Below, in pieces: positions 1-10,529 of a DNA stretch of 64,000 nt (position 1 is its first letter; each line of letters starts with the position of its first letter). This stretch comes from Polynucleobacter sp. Adler-ghost (GTDB taxonomy: Bacteria > Pseudomonadota > Gammaproteobacteria > Burkholderiales > Burkholderiaceae), in the NCBI RefSeq assembly GCF_018688495.1, contig NZ_CP061320.1, forward strand, positions 1,894,586 to 1,958,585. Direction: 5' to 3'. Below the pieces are notes generated by a model. It worked only from the letters and a program-made list of their open reading frames with translations, was not told the origin of the DNA and did not search any database. The translations under genes and the position numbers were made by a program.

Positions 1-932
1 GCCATTGGATGAAACAAGTGCGAGCTCAGGCGCGTGCTGGCGTCAATCCTCCTTCAGAATTTCATGATGTAGAAAGTTTGATTCATGAAATGCGTCTTTT
101 TAAAGATGTCCATGAGATTGAGATCATGCGTCGTGCGGCCGCGATTTCTGCGCGCGCTCATATTCGTGCTATGCAAGCCTGCAAACCTGGAATACGTGAA
201 TATCACCTTGAAGCAGAGCTACTTCACGAGTTCCGCTACAGTGGCGCACAAAGCGTTGCATATAACAGCATTGTTGCGGGCGGCGCTAACTCCTGCATCC
301 TACATTACCGTGCTGGTGATACCGAACTACGTGGCGGAGATCTGTGCCTCATTGATGCAGGTTGCGAGCTAGATAGTTATGCTTCAGATATCACTCGTAC
401 ATTCCCGGTGAATGGGAAGTTCACAGGTCCACAACGCGCACTGTATGACATTACGCTTGCATCGCAGGAAGCCGCTATCGTAATGACTAAGCCTGGTAAT
501 ACATTCATGCAGCCCCATGAGGCAGCCCTAAAAGTACTCACACAAGGATTACTTGATGAGAATCTGCTTAAGCTGGCGGAATTAGGCTCTTTGGATAATG
601 CACTGGAGACAGCAGCCTATCGTCGCTTTTATATGCACCGTACCTCACATTGGCTGGGCATGGATGTGCATGACGTTGGCTCCTATCGCGAACCACTTGA
701 CACTTCACCAAGTTCCTCCGAAAAGCCATGGCGCGTTCTTAAGCCAGGTATGGCACTCACTATCGAGCCAGGTTTATACATCCGCCCTGCTGATGATGTA
801 GATGAGCGCTTTTGGAATATCGGTATCCGTATTGAGGATGATGCTGTAGTGAACGATTCTGGATGTGAATTGATTTCTCGCGGTGTGCCAGTTAAAGCCG
901 ATGAAATCGAAGCACTTATGAAAAATAATTAG
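1..932 (+). CDS. pepP: Xaa-Pro aminopeptidase, 5'-truncated by window edge
   Basis: An M24B metallopeptidase that removes the N-terminal residue ahead of proline. About 309 residues are visible, the C-terminal 'pita-bread' catalytic domain. The frame is open to the window edge (His-Trp precede the first visible Met at base 9), so that Met is internal and the start lies upstream. The dinuclear metal ligands are all present: Asp in LIDAGCELD, Asp in SDITRTFPV, His in HRTSHWLGMDVHD, Glu in TIEPGLYI and Glu in IRIEDD. A UbiH-type hydroxylase follows 31 bp later on the same strand, the same pairing as pepP-ubiH in enterobacteria, so co-transcription is likely. Confidence 0.93.
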   Translation, partial: HWMKQVRAQARAGVNPPSEFHDVESLIHEMRLFKDVHEIEIMRRAAAISARAHIRAMQACKPGIREYHLEAELLHEFRYSGAQSVAYNSIVAGGANSCILHYRAGDTELRGGDLCLIDAGCELDSYASDITRTFPVNGKFTGPQRALYDITLASQEAAIVMTKPGNTFMQPHEAALKVLTQGLLDENLLKLAELGSLDNALETAAYRRFYMHRTSHWLGMDVHDVGSYREPLDTSPSSSEKPWRVLKPGMALTIEPGLYIRPADDVDERFWNIGIRIEDDAVVNDSGCELISRGVPVKADEIEALMKNN

Positions 933-963
933 AGCACTGCCAATAAAAGATATATTGCCAAGC

Positions 964-2121
964 ATGTCAGTTAAGAACTTCGATATCGTGATTCAAGGTG
1001 GTGGTCCGGTGGGCTTAGCCTGTGCAGCATGGTGCTTGCAAAAATTTCCTGAAGCAAAGCTTGCTCTACTAGATCGCAATCCTGTAAATGATGCTGATTT
1101 AACTGCTGCAGATACCCGGGGAGTCGCCCTATCTCACGGCAGCAAGCTATTGTTAGATACTATCAATGCATGGCCTACTGAGTGCGCCGATATTCATCGG
1201 GTACATGTCTCTCAAGCGGGTCGCTTTGGTCGTGCTCTGATGACTCGCGAAGAACTAGGTCAAAAAGCCTTAGGCCACATCATTCGTTATCGCGATATTC
1301 ACCTCACGCTGCGCAAAGCCTTAAAAGTCATTCAAGCCAATAGCCCCCATTTTGTTTGGAAACATATCGATACCAACACCGATATTGAAAACATTCAAGC
1401 CAAGTGCGTAGTTCATGCTGAAGGTGGTTTATTTAAAACCCAAGACTGGGTGGAGTCTGGCAGAGACTATGAACAATCAGCTTTAGTTGGTTTAGTGGAG
1501 GTTGAGAATGCGCCACCCTTCCAAGCGTGGGAGCGCTTTACTTCTGAAGGACCTTTGGCTGTGCTACCTAGTCACTATGGTCCCAATATTCTGAATCTGA
1601 TTTGGTGTGGAACCCCAAGCTCATCAAAAGCACGACTAGCTTTAAGTGACGCCGATTTTCTGAAAAGCTTGCAAGTGGAGTTTGGCTCACGCATTGGACA
1701 ATTTTTTAAAATCCAGGACCGCCGACTTTACGAGCTTGGACTCAATTACCGTAAAGAAATTACTCAGGCTAACGAAGTTTGGATTGGCAATGCCGCTCAG
1801 ACCTTGCATCCCGTTGCGGGACAAGGTCTAAACCTCGGATTACGGGATGCCTATCTCTTGGCAGAAAAACTTAGCATCCTCTTCTCCAAGTCAGAGGATC
1901 AAAAAACTCCTCTAGCCATCGAAACTACCTTGCAGGAATATGCCCAAAGTCGCAAGCTCGATCGGTCGGCCACGATAGGCCTTACAGACTTCATGGCCAG
2001 AATCTTCACCTCCAATCTATTTCCTGTTGTAATTGGCCGTGGATTGGCTTTATCAGCCCTCCAATGGCTTCCTCCCATCAAAACAGCCTTAGCCCGCCAG
2101 ATGATGTTTGGTAGGCGCTAA
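964..2121 (+). CDS. UbiH/COQ6-family FAD-dependent hydroxylase
   Basis: A 385-residue flavoprotein monooxygenase of the UbiH/UbiF/VisC family, which hydroxylates the aromatic ring in ubiquinone synthesis. The N-terminal Rossmann motif is GGGPVGLA, followed by LALLDR at the end of the second strand. The FAD-ribityl motif is HPVAGQGLNLGLRDA near residue 285. I start it at ATG 964 (MSVKNFD); a TTG at 955 would add only three residues. The position after pepP suggests UbiH itself, but the paralogues UbiF, UbiI and UbiM cannot be told apart by eye, so no symbol is given. It fits with ubiB, ubiJ and ubiE further along. Confidence 0.88.
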   Translation: MSVKNFDIVIQGGGPVGLACAAWCLQKFPEAKLALLDRNPVNDADLTAADTRGVALSHGSKLLLDTINAWPTECADIHRVHVSQAGRFGRALMTREELGQKALGHIIRYRDIHLTLRKALKVIQANSPHFVWKHIDTNTDIENIQAKCVVHAEGGLFKTQDWVESGRDYEQSALVGLVEVENAPPFQAWERFTSEGPLAVLPSHYGPNILNLIWCGTPSSSKARLALSDADFLKSLQVEFGSRIGQFFKIQDRRLYELGLNYRKEITQANEVWIGNAAQTLHPVAGQGLNLGLRDAYLLAEKLSILFSKSEDQKTPLAIETTLQEYAQSRKLDRSATIGLTDFMARIFTSNLFPVVIGRGLALSALQWLPPIKTALARQMMFGRR

Positions 2122-2272
2122 GAGGCTGAAATACCCTCCAAAATAAAAGTATTCCCTGTTTGACCTAAGTCATGGAGTGTGCCTATTTTTTAGGCAAATA
2201 TAAGCTAATTTGTGCTAAAGTGTCACCCTTTCCCCCAGCCCTAAAAGCACCCTAGAACCCAGCCTGAAACAC

Positions 2273-3289
2273 ATGAAGATTGGCCCGCACCTCCTTGCAA
2301 ATAGATTATTTGTTGCCCCAATGGCCGGGGTAACGGATCGTCCGTTTCGCCAGCTCTGCAAAAAGCTCGGCGCTGGTTATGCCGTATCTGAAATGATCGC
2401 CTCCAATGCCTTGCTATGGAAGAGTGAGAAAACCCAACGTCGCGCTAACCACCAAGGTGAATTCAAGCCTATTGCCGTCCAAATTGCTGGCGCTGATCCG
2501 CAGATGATGGCTGCTGCTGCCAAACTTAATGTCGATCATGGCGCCCAGATCATTGATATCAATATGGGTTGCCCAGCCAAAAAGGTTTGTAATGTTGCAG
2601 CTGGCTCTGCACTATTAAGAGACGAGCCTTTAGTGCAACAAATTTTAGAAGCCGTAGTTCAAGCTGTCGGCGTAGGACCTGATGCAGTGCCTGTAACTTT
2701 AAAGATTCGGACAGGCTGGGATCGCGAGCATAAAAACGCAATGGATATTGCACGCCTCGCCGAAAAATCTGGCATCTCTATGTTGACAGTTCATGGCCGC
2801 ACGAGAGCCGACCTCTATCATGGCGAAGCTGAGTACGAAACAATTAGTGCAGTAAAAAATAGCGTTGCCATCCCTGTGGTTGCCAATGGTGATATCACCA
2901 CTCCAGAAAAAGCAGAATTTGTTTTGAAAGAAACTGGTGCCGATGCCATCATGATTGGTCGCACCGCTCAGGGACGCCCTTGGATCTTTCGTGAAATTAA
3001 TCACTTTCTAGAAACTGGCGGTAAGTTACCGACACCACAGATTAATGAGATTCAAGAGATCATGAATGCTCATCTCATTGATCATTATGATTTCTATGGC
3101 GAATATGTTGGTTTACGCACAGCGCGTAAGCATATCGGCTGGTACTGCAAGGGCTTGCGTGACTCCCATGCCTTTCGCCAAAGAATGAACACTGCCGATG
3201 ATTGCAAAACCCAATTGCAAATGGTGAATGATTTTTTCAATGAAATGAAATCCCATTCAGATCGTTTGTTATTTTTAGAAGCAGCCTAA
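2273..3289 (+). CDS. dusB: tRNA-dihydrouridine synthase B
   Basis: An FMN-dependent enzyme that reduces uridine to dihydrouridine in the tRNA D-loop. The 338 residues form a TIM barrel. The N-terminal signature is APMAGVTDRPFR, the catalytic Cys lies in MGCPAKKVCN, and phosphate-binding segments are GRTRADLY and IGRTAQGRPW. It is followed 25 bp later by a Fis-type gene; dusB-fis is a conserved pair in proteobacteria and identifies this as the B subtype. The 151-bp gap upstream holds a possible promoter (TTGACC at 2160, 18 bp, TATTTT at 2184), which is weak evidence. No clear Shine-Dalgarno precedes the ATG. Confidence 0.95.
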   Translation: MKIGPHLLANRLFVAPMAGVTDRPFRQLCKKLGAGYAVSEMIASNALLWKSEKTQRRANHQGEFKPIAVQIAGADPQMMAAAAKLNVDHGAQIIDINMGCPAKKVCNVAAGSALLRDEPLVQQILEAVVQAVGVGPDAVPVTLKIRTGWDREHKNAMDIARLAEKSGISMLTVHGRTRADLYHGEAEYETISAVKNSVAIPVVANGDITTPEKAEFVLKETGADAIMIGRTAQGRPWIFREINHFLETGGKLPTPQINEIQEIMNAHLIDHYDFYGEYVGLRTARKHIGWYCKGLRDSHAFRQRMNTADDCKTQLQMVNDFFNEMKSHSDRLLFLEAA

Positions 3290-3314
3290 GTTTAGTTTTT
3301 TATTTAATTTATCC

Positions 3315-3554
3315 ATGACTAATAAGCACCCCATTTCCGAATGTATTGAGACCCAACTCCAAGCTTATTTGGACGATCTCAAAGGAACGCCTCCATCTGA
3401 CTTGTACCAAATGGTTCTCGCAGTAGTTGAAAAGCCGATGCTCGAATTGGTAATGCAGCACGCAAAACAGAATCAATCTTTGGCGGCGCAATACCTTGGC
3501 ATCAACCGAAATACACTTCACAAAAAGTTAGTTGAGCACCAGCTCCTGAAATAA
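3315..3554 (+). CDS. fis: Fis-family DNA-binding regulator
   Basis: A 79-residue nucleoid-associated protein. The C-terminal helix-turn-helix is clear: QSLAAQYLGINRNTLHKKL. The central helical dimerisation segment is present. It is about 20 residues shorter than enterobacterial Fis (98 residues), lacking much of the N-terminal beta-hairpin arm that contacts Hin/Gin invertases; short forms are common in betaproteobacteria. It sits directly behind dusB, so it should share that transcript, with purH 48 bp downstream. Function as a global growth-phase regulator is inferred from the family. Confidence 0.9.
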   Translation: MTNKHPISECIETQLQAYLDDLKGTPPSDLYQMVLAVVEKPMLELVMQHAKQNQSLAAQYLGINRNTLHKKLVEHQLLK

Positions 3555-3602
3555 GACAGACCCCATTCGCAAATTCTCAATTAATACAACTTTCTGAACA
3601 AT

Positions 3603-5183
3603 ATGATCCGCACAGCCTTACTCTCTGTTTCCGATAAAAATGGCATTGTGCCGTTCGCTAGAGCCCTCCATGAGCAAGGCGTCAAGCTGATTTCAACTGG
3701 TGGCACTGCAAAACTTTTAGCTGAAAATAATCTACCCGTAGTGGAAGTATCTTCGCTGACTAAGTTCCCAGAGATGCTCGATGGTCGCGTGAAAACCTTG
3801 CATCCGATGGTGCATGGTGGCTTGTTAGCCCGTCGAGATTTTCCTGAACATATGGCTGCATTGAAAGAGCATGGTATCGATACGATCGACATGCTAGTGA
3901 TTAACCTCTATCCATTTAACGAAACAGTCGCTAAAGCGGATTGTTCATTTGAAGATGCAGTTGAGAATATTGATATTGGCGGTCCAGCAATGTTGCGTGC
4001 TGCCGCCAAGAACCATCAAGATGTGACTGTATTGATTTCTCCAAAAGATTACGCTCCTGTTCTTGCAGAGATGAAAACTAATCAGAACCTAGTTTCTTAT
4101 AAGACCAATTTGAGTCTGGCTAAAAAAGTATTTGCTCACACCGCTCAATATGACGGTGCCATTGCTAACTATCTCTCAGCACTAGGTGATGACTTAGATC
4201 ACAAGACACGTTCTGCCTATCCAGAAACCCTACACCTTGCCTTTGAAAAGGTGCAAGAAATGCGCTACGGTGAGAACCCACATCAATCAGCCGCTTTCTA
4301 TAAGGATATTGATCCCGTCGATGGTGCGCTTGCTAATTACAAACAATTACAAGGTAAGGAGCTTTCCTACAACAACATCGCTGATGCCGACTCTGCTTGG
4401 GAATGCGTTAAGAGCTTTACTGGGAATGCTGGCGGTGCCGCTGCCTGTGTCATCATCAAACATGCCAACCCCTGTGGCGTAGCTGTTGCTGCCAATGCTT
4501 TTGAGGCATATCAAAAGGCATTCAAGACTGATCCAAGCTCAGCCTTTGGTGGAATTATTGCCTTCAACGTGCCATGTGATGGTGTAGCAGCTGAAGCGAT
4601 TTCTAAGCAGTTTGTGGAAGTATTGATTGCCCCAAGCTTTAGCGCTGAAGCTAAGGCCATCTTTGCTGCTAAACAAAATGTTCGCTTATTAGAGATTCCT
4701 CTTGGTACTGCATTTAATACTTTTGACTTTAAACGCGTGGGCGGTGGCTTACTAGTGCAATCCCCCGATGCGAAAAATGTTCTTGAGAACGAAATGCGCG
4801 TTGTCAGCAAACGCCTGCCAACTCCAAGTGAAATGCACGACATGATGTTTGCTTGGCGCGTTGCAAAGTTTGTGAAGTCTAATGCGATTGTGTATTGCGC
4901 TAACGGCATGACTCTCGGTATTGGTGCTGGACAAATGAGCCGCGTCGACTCTGCTCGTATGGCCAGTATTAAGGCTGAGAATGCAGGCTTAAGTCTTAAA
5001 GGCTCTGCAGTAGCAAGTGATGCCTTCTTCCCATTTCGCGATGGCCTAGATGTGGTTGTGAATGGTGGTGCCAGCTGTGCCATTCAACCTGGTGGCAGTA
5101 TGCGTGATGATGAAATCATCGCAGCAGCTGATGAGCATGGCATTGCCATGATCTTTACTGGCACACGTCACTTCCGTCACTAA
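3603..5183 (+). CDS. purH: Bifunctional AICAR formyltransferase / IMP cyclohydrolase
   Basis: Catalyses the last two steps of purine synthesis, AICAR to FAICAR to IMP. It is full length at 526 residues. The N-terminal MGS-like IMP cyclohydrolase domain (about 1-195) begins [14 protein letters not shown] and holds STGGTAKLL and [14 protein letters not shown]. The C-terminal transformylase domain holds [13 protein letters not shown], the [10 protein letters not shown] segment with the catalytic Lys-His, and ends near [10 protein letters not shown]. It lies between fis and ruvC; ruvC starts only 6 bp after its stop, so purH is likely co-transcribed with the ruv genes. Confidence 0.97.
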   Translation: MIRTALLSVSDKNGIVPFARALHEQGVKLISTGGTAKLLAENNLPVVEVSSLTKFPEMLDGRVKTLHPMVHGGLLARRDFPEHMAALKEHGIDTIDMLVINLYPFNETVAKADCSFEDAVENIDIGGPAMLRAAAKNHQDVTVLISPKDYAPVLAEMKTNQNLVSYKTNLSLAKKVFAHTAQYDGAIANYLSALGDDLDHKTRSAYPETLHLAFEKVQEMRYGENPHQSAAFYKDIDPVDGALANYKQLQGKELSYNNIADADSAWECVKSFTGNAGGAAACVIIKHANPCGVAVAANAFEAYQKAFKTDPSSAFGGIIAFNVPCDGVAAEAISKQFVEVLIAPSFSAEAKAIFAAKQNVRLLEIPLGTAFNTFDFKRVGGGLLVQSPDAKNVLENEMRVVSKRLPTPSEMHDMMFAWRVAKFVKSNAIVYCANGMTLGIGAGQMSRVDSARMASIKAENAGLSLKGSAVASDAFFPFRDGLDVVVNGGASCAIQPGGSMRDDEIIAAADEHGIAMIFTGTRHFRH

Positions 5184-5189
5184 TCGCTT

Positions 5190-5711
5190 ATGCGCTGGAT
5201 AGGAATCGACCCAGGTTTACGTACTACCGGTTTTGGTGTCATTGATGTTGATGGCCAAAAGCTTAGCTATGTAGCCTCAGGGACGATTGAAAGTGGTGAT
5301 CCAGCACAAGGGCTTCCTGAGCGCCTGGGAATCTTGTACGCGGGCATTAAGGAGGTTTTAGAGACCTACCACCCAGAACAAGCCGCTATTGAAGAAGTAT
5401 TTCTGAACGTCAATCCTCGCTCCACCCTCATGCTTGGTCAAGCACGAGGTGCAGTAATTGCCGCCTTGGTATCCGACAAACTCCCTGTTGCTGAGTACAG
5501 CGCGCTGAGAGTGAAGCAGTCCATTGTGGGAACCGGGAGAGCTACTAAGCCACAAGTTCAAGAAATGGTGAAACGTTTACTGCGCCTCAGTCGCGCTCCA
5601 GGAACGGATGCAGCAGATGCTTTAGGGGTGGCGATTTGTGCCGCTCACCATGCCCAAATCCCAAAAGCAATTACTACTGCCCTTGTACCCAAAAAGAGTA
5701 GCAAGAAATAA
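5190..5711 (+). CDS. ruvC: Holliday junction resolvase RuvC
   Basis: The 173-residue endonuclease that cuts Holliday junctions symmetrically with RuvAB. It has an RNase H-like fold. Acidic catalytic residues are visible: Asp in [12 protein letters not shown] at the N-terminus, the Glu pair in [11 protein letters not shown], and the aspartates in [11 protein letters not shown] near the C-terminus. The start is the ATG 6 bp after purH. ruvA follows 26 bp downstream, giving the order ruvC-ruvA-ruvB of a resolvasome operon. The C-terminus ends in a short Lys/Ser tail. Confidence 0.97.
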   Translation: MRWIGIDPGLRTTGFGVIDVDGQKLSYVASGTIESGDPAQGLPERLGILYAGIKEVLETYHPEQAAIEEVFLNVNPRSTLMLGQARGAVIAALVSDKLPVAEYSALRVKQSIVGTGRATKPQVQEMVKRLLRLSRAPGTDAADALGVAICAAHHAQIPKAITTALVPKKSSKK

Positions 5712-5737
5712 CAACCTAAACAGGTTAAGATCTTGAC

Positions 5738-6322
5738 ATGATTGGTCGCATTCAAGGAATTCTCGTTTCAGTTCATCCACCTCGCCTCTTGGTCGATTGC
5801 CAAGGTGTTGGTTATGAGATTGATGTACCTATGAGTACCCTGTACCAATTGCCAGAGACCAATCAAAAAATTACATTACTTACCCACTTCCAAGTCCGAG
5901 AAGATGCGCAGCAGTTGTTTGGATTTGCCACTGAAACTGAGCGTGAAGCATTTAGACAACTGATCAAGATCAGCGGCGTTGGTTCACGCACAGCACTTGC
6001 GGTACTTTCTGGCATGAGCGTCAATGAATTGGCGCAAGCGATTGCGATGCAAGAGGCAGGGCGCCTAACTCAAGTGCCTGGTATTGGTAAAAAGACTGCT
6101 GAGCGTCTTTGCCTAGAGCTTAAAGGGAAGCTGGCTCCGGATTTAGGAATTATTGGCGGTCAGCCTCAGACAGTTGAAGCAAGTAGCGAGATATTGCAAG
6201 CCCTCTTGGCGCTGGGTTATTCAGAAAAAGAGGCTCAGCTCGCCCTCAAACAAATCCCTTCGGATACCACCGTATCAGATGGTATCCGCATGGGTCTTAA
6301 ATACCTCTCGAAGTCTTCATAA
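5738..6322 (+). CDS. ruvA: Holliday junction branch-migration protein RuvA
   Basis: A 194-residue subunit whose tetramer clamps the four-way junction and loads the RuvB motor. Domain I is the OB fold ([10 protein letters not shown]). Domain II holds two helix-hairpin-helix motifs, visible as [14 protein letters not shown] and [12 protein letters not shown]. Domain III (about 147-194, [17 protein letters not shown]) is the UBA-like RuvB-binding module. Between domains II and III lies the usual flexible linker. ruvB begins 31 bp downstream. Confidence 0.97.
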   Translation: MIGRIQGILVSVHPPRLLVDCQGVGYEIDVPMSTLYQLPETNQKITLLTHFQVREDAQQLFGFATETEREAFRQLIKISGVGSRTALAVLSGMSVNELAQAIAMQEAGRLTQVPGIGKKTAERLCLELKGKLAPDLGIIGGQPQTVEASSEILQALLALGYSEKEAQLALKQIPSDTTVSDGIRMGLKYLSKSS

Positions 6323-6353
6323 CCAGTCGCCCAAACACCACTACACTTGCAGT

Positions 6354-7421
6354 ATGGCAATCCACACAGAAGACCTCAGCTCAATCCCCGAAGATTTACC
6401 AGAAGGCAATGACCGCATCGTTAGCGGTGCAGCAGGTAATTCTGAAGCTGTTTTTGAAAGGGCCTTGCGCCCAAAGCAGCTTGATGAGTATGTAGGTCAA
6501 ACTAAAGCACGCGCCCAATTAGAGATTTTTATTACTGCGACTAGAGCAAGGCAAGAAGCCCTAGATCACGTCCTCTTGTTTGGCCCTCCTGGATTAGGCA
6601 AAACTACCTTAGCCCACATCATCGCCAGAGAGCTTGGCGTGAACTTACGCCAAACCAGTGGCCCGGTTCTAGACAGGCCCGGTGACCTTGCAGCATTGCT
6701 AACCAACTTAGAAGCAAATGATGTGCTCTTTATTGATGAGATTCATCGTCTCTCTCCGGTAGTTGAAGAAATTCTCTATCCCGCTCTTGAGGATTACAGC
6801 TTAGACATCATGATTGGTGAAGGTCCTGCAGCGCGCAGCGTCAAGATTGATCTCAAGCCCTTTACTCTGATCGGCGCTACAACCCGTGCCGGAATGCTCA
6901 CCAACCCACTGCGCGATCGCTTTGGCATTGTGGCAAGACTCGAGTTCTACACTACTGATGAGCTCACCAAAATTATTACGCGCTCCGCTAGCTTACTCAA
7001 AGCCAATATTGATCCCGAGGGGTCAATTGAGATTGCACGGCGCGCTAGAGGCACTCCACGTATTGCGAATCGCCTATTACGTCGGGTACGGGATTATGCC
7101 GAAGTCAAAGGTACAGGTACCATCACTAAAGACATGGCTGATGCCGCATTAAAGATGCTTGACGTAGACCCAAGCGGCTTTGATGTGATGGATCGTAAAT
7201 TGCTTGAAGCTATCTTGCATAAGTTTGATGGTGGCCCCGTTGGTATTGATAACTTAGCGGCGGCTATTGGTGAAGAGCGTGACACTATTGAGGATGTCTT
7301 AGAGCCTTACCTGATTCAACAAGGCTACCTGCAAAGAACATCCCGTGGAAGAGTGGCTACGCGTCAGGCGTATGAGCATTTTGGCTTAACGCCACCTAGC
7401 GATCAAGATCTCTTGAAATAA
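6354..7421 (+). CDS. ruvB: Holliday junction helicase motor RuvB
   Basis: A 355-residue AAA+ ATPase that drives branch migration with RuvA. Walker A is [12 protein letters not shown], Walker B is LFIDEIHRL, sensor 1 is GATTRAGML and the arginine finger region is PLRDRFGI. The C-terminal winged helix holds [14 protein letters not shown]. The frame is open further upstream into ruvA, but the 67 extra codons do not resemble RuvB, and ATG 6354 gives the family start (MAIHTEDL). It is the last gene of this plus-strand run; a minus-strand gene converges on it from 7451. Confidence 0.97.
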   Translation: MAIHTEDLSSIPEDLPEGNDRIVSGAAGNSEAVFERALRPKQLDEYVGQTKARAQLEIFITATRARQEALDHVLLFGPPGLGKTTLAHIIARELGVNLRQTSGPVLDRPGDLAALLTNLEANDVLFIDEIHRLSPVVEEILYPALEDYSLDIMIGEGPAARSVKIDLKPFTLIGATTRAGMLTNPLRDRFGIVARLEFYTTDELTKIITRSASLLKANIDPEGSIEIARRARGTPRIANRLLRRVRDYAEVKGTGTITKDMADAALKMLDVDPSGFDVMDRKLLEAILHKFDGGPVGIDNLAAAIGEERDTIEDVLEPYLIQQGYLQRTSRGRVATRQAYEHFGLTPPSDQDLLK

Positions 7422-7450
7422 TTCAGATCAGCTGAGGAAAATTGCCCATT

Positions 7451-7990
7451 TTAGTTTGGTCTATTGGGATAAGTTTTACCAGTTAAATTGCTGTAGGCCG
7501 CCCCAACCAAAACCAGCAATATAGAATCTATCATTATCGGAAAAATTGCATACCGAACATGCATGACGTTACCAAGCACCACAATTAAAGCAATTGCAGC
7601 GGCCGGGGGGTGCAAGCAGCGCAAAATAAACATCCCCAAAATAGATAAGCTAGCTGCAAATGACATTGCCATCAGTGGATCGCTCACAAAATGAATTACC
7701 GAAATACCGACTAAAGCAGATAAGGTATTGCCTGCAATGACTGCCCAGGGTTGGGCCATAGGGCTCTGTGGAAGCACGAAAACTAATAAAGCACTTGCAC
7801 CCAAAGAAGCCATAAGCCATTCATTAACGCCACTTAGATCTCCAAGATACTTTGAGATAGTGAGCACCAGTAAAAGGCCCGTAAATACTCCAAACACCGA
7901 TCGAAAGCGCTCTAACCAAGAGACGTATGGCTGATCTCCGCCAAAATAAAAAGTATATTTCTTTAAAAGATGGTTAAGCGAATGTCTCAT
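7451..7990 (-). CDS. HPP-family integral membrane protein
   Basis: A 179-residue protein with about four to five hydrophobic helices. The defining HPP motif is visible in CLHPPAAAIAL, and the family's GASALLVF and PMAQPWAVIAGN segments are present. HPP proteins are membrane proteins of poorly known role; some plant and cyanobacterial members affect nitrite transport into plastids or cells, which does not prove that role here. It is a lone minus-strand gene between ruvB (converging) and tyrS (67 bp upstream on the same strand). Confidence 0.8.
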   Translation of the reverse strand: MRHSLNHLLKKYTFYFGGDQPYVSWLERFRSVFGVFTGLLLVLTISKYLGDLSGVNEWLMASLGASALLVFVLPQSPMAQPWAVIAGNTLSALVGISVIHFVSDPLMAMSFAASLSILGMFILRCLHPPAAAIALIVVLGNVMHVRYAIFPIMIDSILLVLVGAAYSNLTGKTYPNRPN

Positions 7991-8057
7991 CGTGATTCAT
8001 ATTTTTTCTCTCAAATAGCAAAGTGATGCATTAAGTGGTACGTCTATTTCTTGGCTA

Positions 8058-9293
8058 CTATTTAATTAGCGTCACCTTAGCAAACTTGCGCTTACCTACC
8101 TGTACAACATAGATACCAGTCTCAACCTTTAATTGCTTATCAGCAACTGTTACACCATCAATCTTCACACCGTTTTGCTCGATATTGCGTATAGCTTCTG
8201 ATGTCGATGGGGCAAGACCTGCAGCCTTGAGAAGGCTAGCAATCCCCAGCGGGGCACCTGAAATATTGACTTCAGGAATATCATCTGGCACACCGCCTTT
8301 GGCTCGATGATGAAAATCTTCTAAAGCTTTTTCAGCAGCAGCTTGCGAATGGAAACGAGCGACGATTTCCTGTGCGAGCAATACTTTGCAATCTTTAGGA
8401 TTTCTTCCGCTAGCGACTTCTTGCTTCATTAAATCAATTTCAGCCATAGGGCGGAATGATAGTAATGTGTAGTAATCCCACATCAATTCATCGGAGATGC
8501 TCAAGAGCTTGCCAAACATCTCGCCAGCAGGCTCACTGATGCCAATGTAATTACCTTTGGACTTACTCATCTTATCCACGCCATCCAAACCAACGAGGAG
8601 CGGCATTGTCAAAATACATTGTGGTTCTTGTCCATATTCACGTTGGAGTTCACGCCCGACTAAGAGATTAAATTTCTGATCAGTACCGCCAAGCTCTAAG
8701 TCACTCTTCAAAGCAACAGAGTCATAGCCCTGCATCAATGGATACAAAAACTCATGCACAGAAATGGGAACACCACTGCGGTAGCGCTTAGTAAAGTCAT
8801 CGCGCTCCAACATTTGCGCCACGGTATATCTGGCAGCCAACTGAATCATACCGCGTGCGCCTAGTGGATCACACCACTCGCTGTTATAGCGAACTTCAGT
8901 TTTAGCGGGGTCCAGCACCATGCTCGCTTGACGATAGTAAGTCTGGGCATTGACAGCAATTTCTTCAGCAGTCAGCGGCGGGCGTGTTGCATTCCGTCCA
9001 GAGGGATCACCAATCATGCTCGTGAAATCACCAATCAAGAAAATCACGGTATGACCCAAATCTTGGAGCTGACGTAATTTATTCAGTACAACGGTATGAC
9101 CCAAATGAATATCAGGCGCAGTAGGATCTAAACCCAACTTAATCCGCAAGGGAATGCCTGTTGCCTGGCTCTTAGCTAGCTTTTGAATCCAATCCGCCTC
9201 AACTAATAACTCATCACAACCCCTTTTGCTTACTTCAAGGGCTGCAAAAACTTCGGGGGTAAGTGGGTATTTTTGTTCTGGTTTAGCCGTCAT
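8058..9293 (-). CDS. tyrS: Tyrosyl-tRNA synthetase
   Basis: A class I aminoacyl-tRNA synthetase, 411 residues, charging tRNA-Tyr. The HIGH-type motif is [10 protein letters not shown], the KMSKS loop is [11 protein letters not shown], and [11 protein letters not shown] binds tyrosine. The C-terminal S4-like RNA-binding domain is the segment [13 protein letters not shown] onward. The frame stays open upstream to 9509, but those 72 codons would overlap anmK and do not look like TyrRS; ATG 9293 (MTAKPEQKY) is the start. It is divergent from anmK, with 89 bp between the two start codons for both promoters. Confidence 0.96.
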   Translation of the reverse strand: MTAKPEQKYPLTPEVFAALEVSKRGCDELLVEADWIQKLAKSQATGIPLRIKLGLDPTAPDIHLGHTVVLNKLRQLQDLGHTVIFLIGDFTSMIGDPSGRNATRPPLTAEEIAVNAQTYYRQASMVLDPAKTEVRYNSEWCDPLGARGMIQLAARYTVAQMLERDDFTKRYRSGVPISVHEFLYPLMQGYDSVALKSDLELGGTDQKFNLLVGRELQREYGQEPQCILTMPLLVGLDGVDKMSKSKGNYIGISEPAGEMFGKLLSISDELMWDYYTLLSFRPMAEIDLMKQEVASGRNPKDCKVLLAQEIVARFHSQAAAEKALEDFHHRAKGGVPDDIPEVNISGAPLGIASLLKAAGLAPSTSEAIRNIEQNGVKIDGVTVADKQLKVETGIYVVQVGKRKFAKVTLIK

Positions 9294-9382
9294 GCTGTAT
9301 TGGTGAACTGATTCGGTTAAATTAGTATTTAGATTGCTAAAGCATAATTGTCGCATTCCTGAGAATAAAGCCCTGATACCGC

Positions 9383-10513
9383 ATGAATAAGCCCCACACC
9401 CTCTACATTGGCCTGATGTCTGGTACCAGCCTAGATGGGATAGATGCTGTACTGGCAAAGATTGGGGCGGCTGGTGATACCAGCCTTTTAGGGTCCATGA
9501 GCACTGCATTTACCCCCGAATTGCGTAAAGCCCTTCTGGACTTACAGAGTCCCGGACCAAACGAGATTCACCGAGAAAATCAGGCTGCCAACGCCCTCGC
9601 GATAGCCTATGCAGATGCCGTTAAGCATTTGCTTGCCGAGAATGATCTTTCTCCTGCAGATATTAATGCGATTGGCGCCCATGGCCAGACCATTCGCCAC
9701 CAAGCCGATCTTACTCATCATCTGGCTTATACGCACCAGACTCTCAACCCAGCACTTCTTGCAGAGTTGACTAGAATTGATGTCATCGCAGACTTTAGAA
9801 GTCGAGATCTTGCCGCTGGTGGTCATGGTGCCCCCTTAGTGCCAGCCTTTCATGCGCAACAGTTTGCTACAGATAAAAATATCGCCGTATTAAACCTCGG
9901 CGGTATTGCCAATCTCACTCTCCTGCCAAGTAAGGGGGAGGTAAAAGGATTTGATTGTGGTCCTGGCAATATGTTGATGGACGGCTGGATTGCGGAACAG
10001 CAAGGTCATACATTTGATGAGAATGGCACTTGGGCAGCCCAAGGCACAGTCAATCAAGCACTACTTTCAAGAATGATGGCCGATGCATTTTTTGCAAAAG
10101 CTCCGCCAAAAAGTACAGGCCGTGACGACTTTCATTTGGAGTGGCTACAAAAGCACATTGGTTCAGAAAATATCCACTCGGAAGATGTGCAAGCCACCTT
10201 ATTACAACTGACTGTGGATTCGTCACTCCAAGCAGTGCTGCGTTATGCGCCGCAAACCCAGATTCTTATTGTCTGTGGTGGTGGTGCCCGCAATACCGCA
10301 TTACTAGATGCATTTAAAACCAAAGCTAAAGAAGTATTTAATAACCCACTCGATATTATGACCAGCGATGCACTTGGCATTGATCCTCAACTAGTAGAAG
10401 GTCTTGCATTCGCATGGTTAGCGTGGGCTCATAAAGAAAAACGGCCAGCAAATTTGCCAGCCGTTACGGGAGCGAAAGGTCCTAGAATTCTAGGCGCCTA
10501 CTATCCAGCCTAA
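9383..10513 (+). CDS. anmK: Anhydro-N-acetylmuramic acid kinase
   Basis: Phosphorylates and opens 1,6-anhydro-MurNAc released during cell-wall turnover, giving MurNAc-6-phosphate for recycling. It has 376 residues and the ASKHA ATPase fold. The N-terminal phosphate loop is [15 protein letters not shown]. Other conserved segments are [48 protein letters not shown] and CGGGARN. It is divergent from tyrS and converges on erpA, whose stop is 16 bp away. The tyrS-anmK-erpA neighbourhood is common in betaproteobacteria. Confidence 0.96.
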   Translation: MNKPHTLYIGLMSGTSLDGIDAVLAKIGAAGDTSLLGSMSTAFTPELRKALLDLQSPGPNEIHRENQAANALAIAYADAVKHLLAENDLSPADINAIGAHGQTIRHQADLTHHLAYTHQTLNPALLAELTRIDVIADFRSRDLAAGGHGAPLVPAFHAQQFATDKNIAVLNLGGIANLTLLPSKGEVKGFDCGPGNMLMDGWIAEQQGHTFDENGTWAAQGTVNQALLSRMMADAFFAKAPPKSTGRDDFHLEWLQKHIGSENIHSEDVQATLLQLTVDSSLQAVLRYAPQTQILIVCGGGARNTALLDAFKTKAKEVFNNPLDIMTSDALGIDPQLVEGLAFAWLAWAHKEKRPANLPAVTGAKGPRILGAYYPA

Positions 10514-10529
10514 GTTATTAAGCCTGTTC

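Noticed and set aside
2181..2195. GCCTA-TTTTT-TAGGC hairpin upstream of dusB
   Set aside because: A 5-bp stem with no following T-run; could occur by chance.
4511..5083. A 190-codon open frame on the minus strand inside purH
   Set aside because: It lies wholly antisense to a conserved full-length purH, and its translation has no recognisable domain; it is a shadow of the purH codon pattern.
6153..6353. A 67-codon N-terminal extension of ruvB
   Set aside because: It runs inside ruvA in another frame and matches nothing in RuvB; the family start is ATG 6354.
9294..9509. A 72-codon N-terminal extension of tyrS
   Set aside because: It would overlap anmK on the other strand and shows no TyrRS-like sequence; ATG 9293 gives the normal protein.
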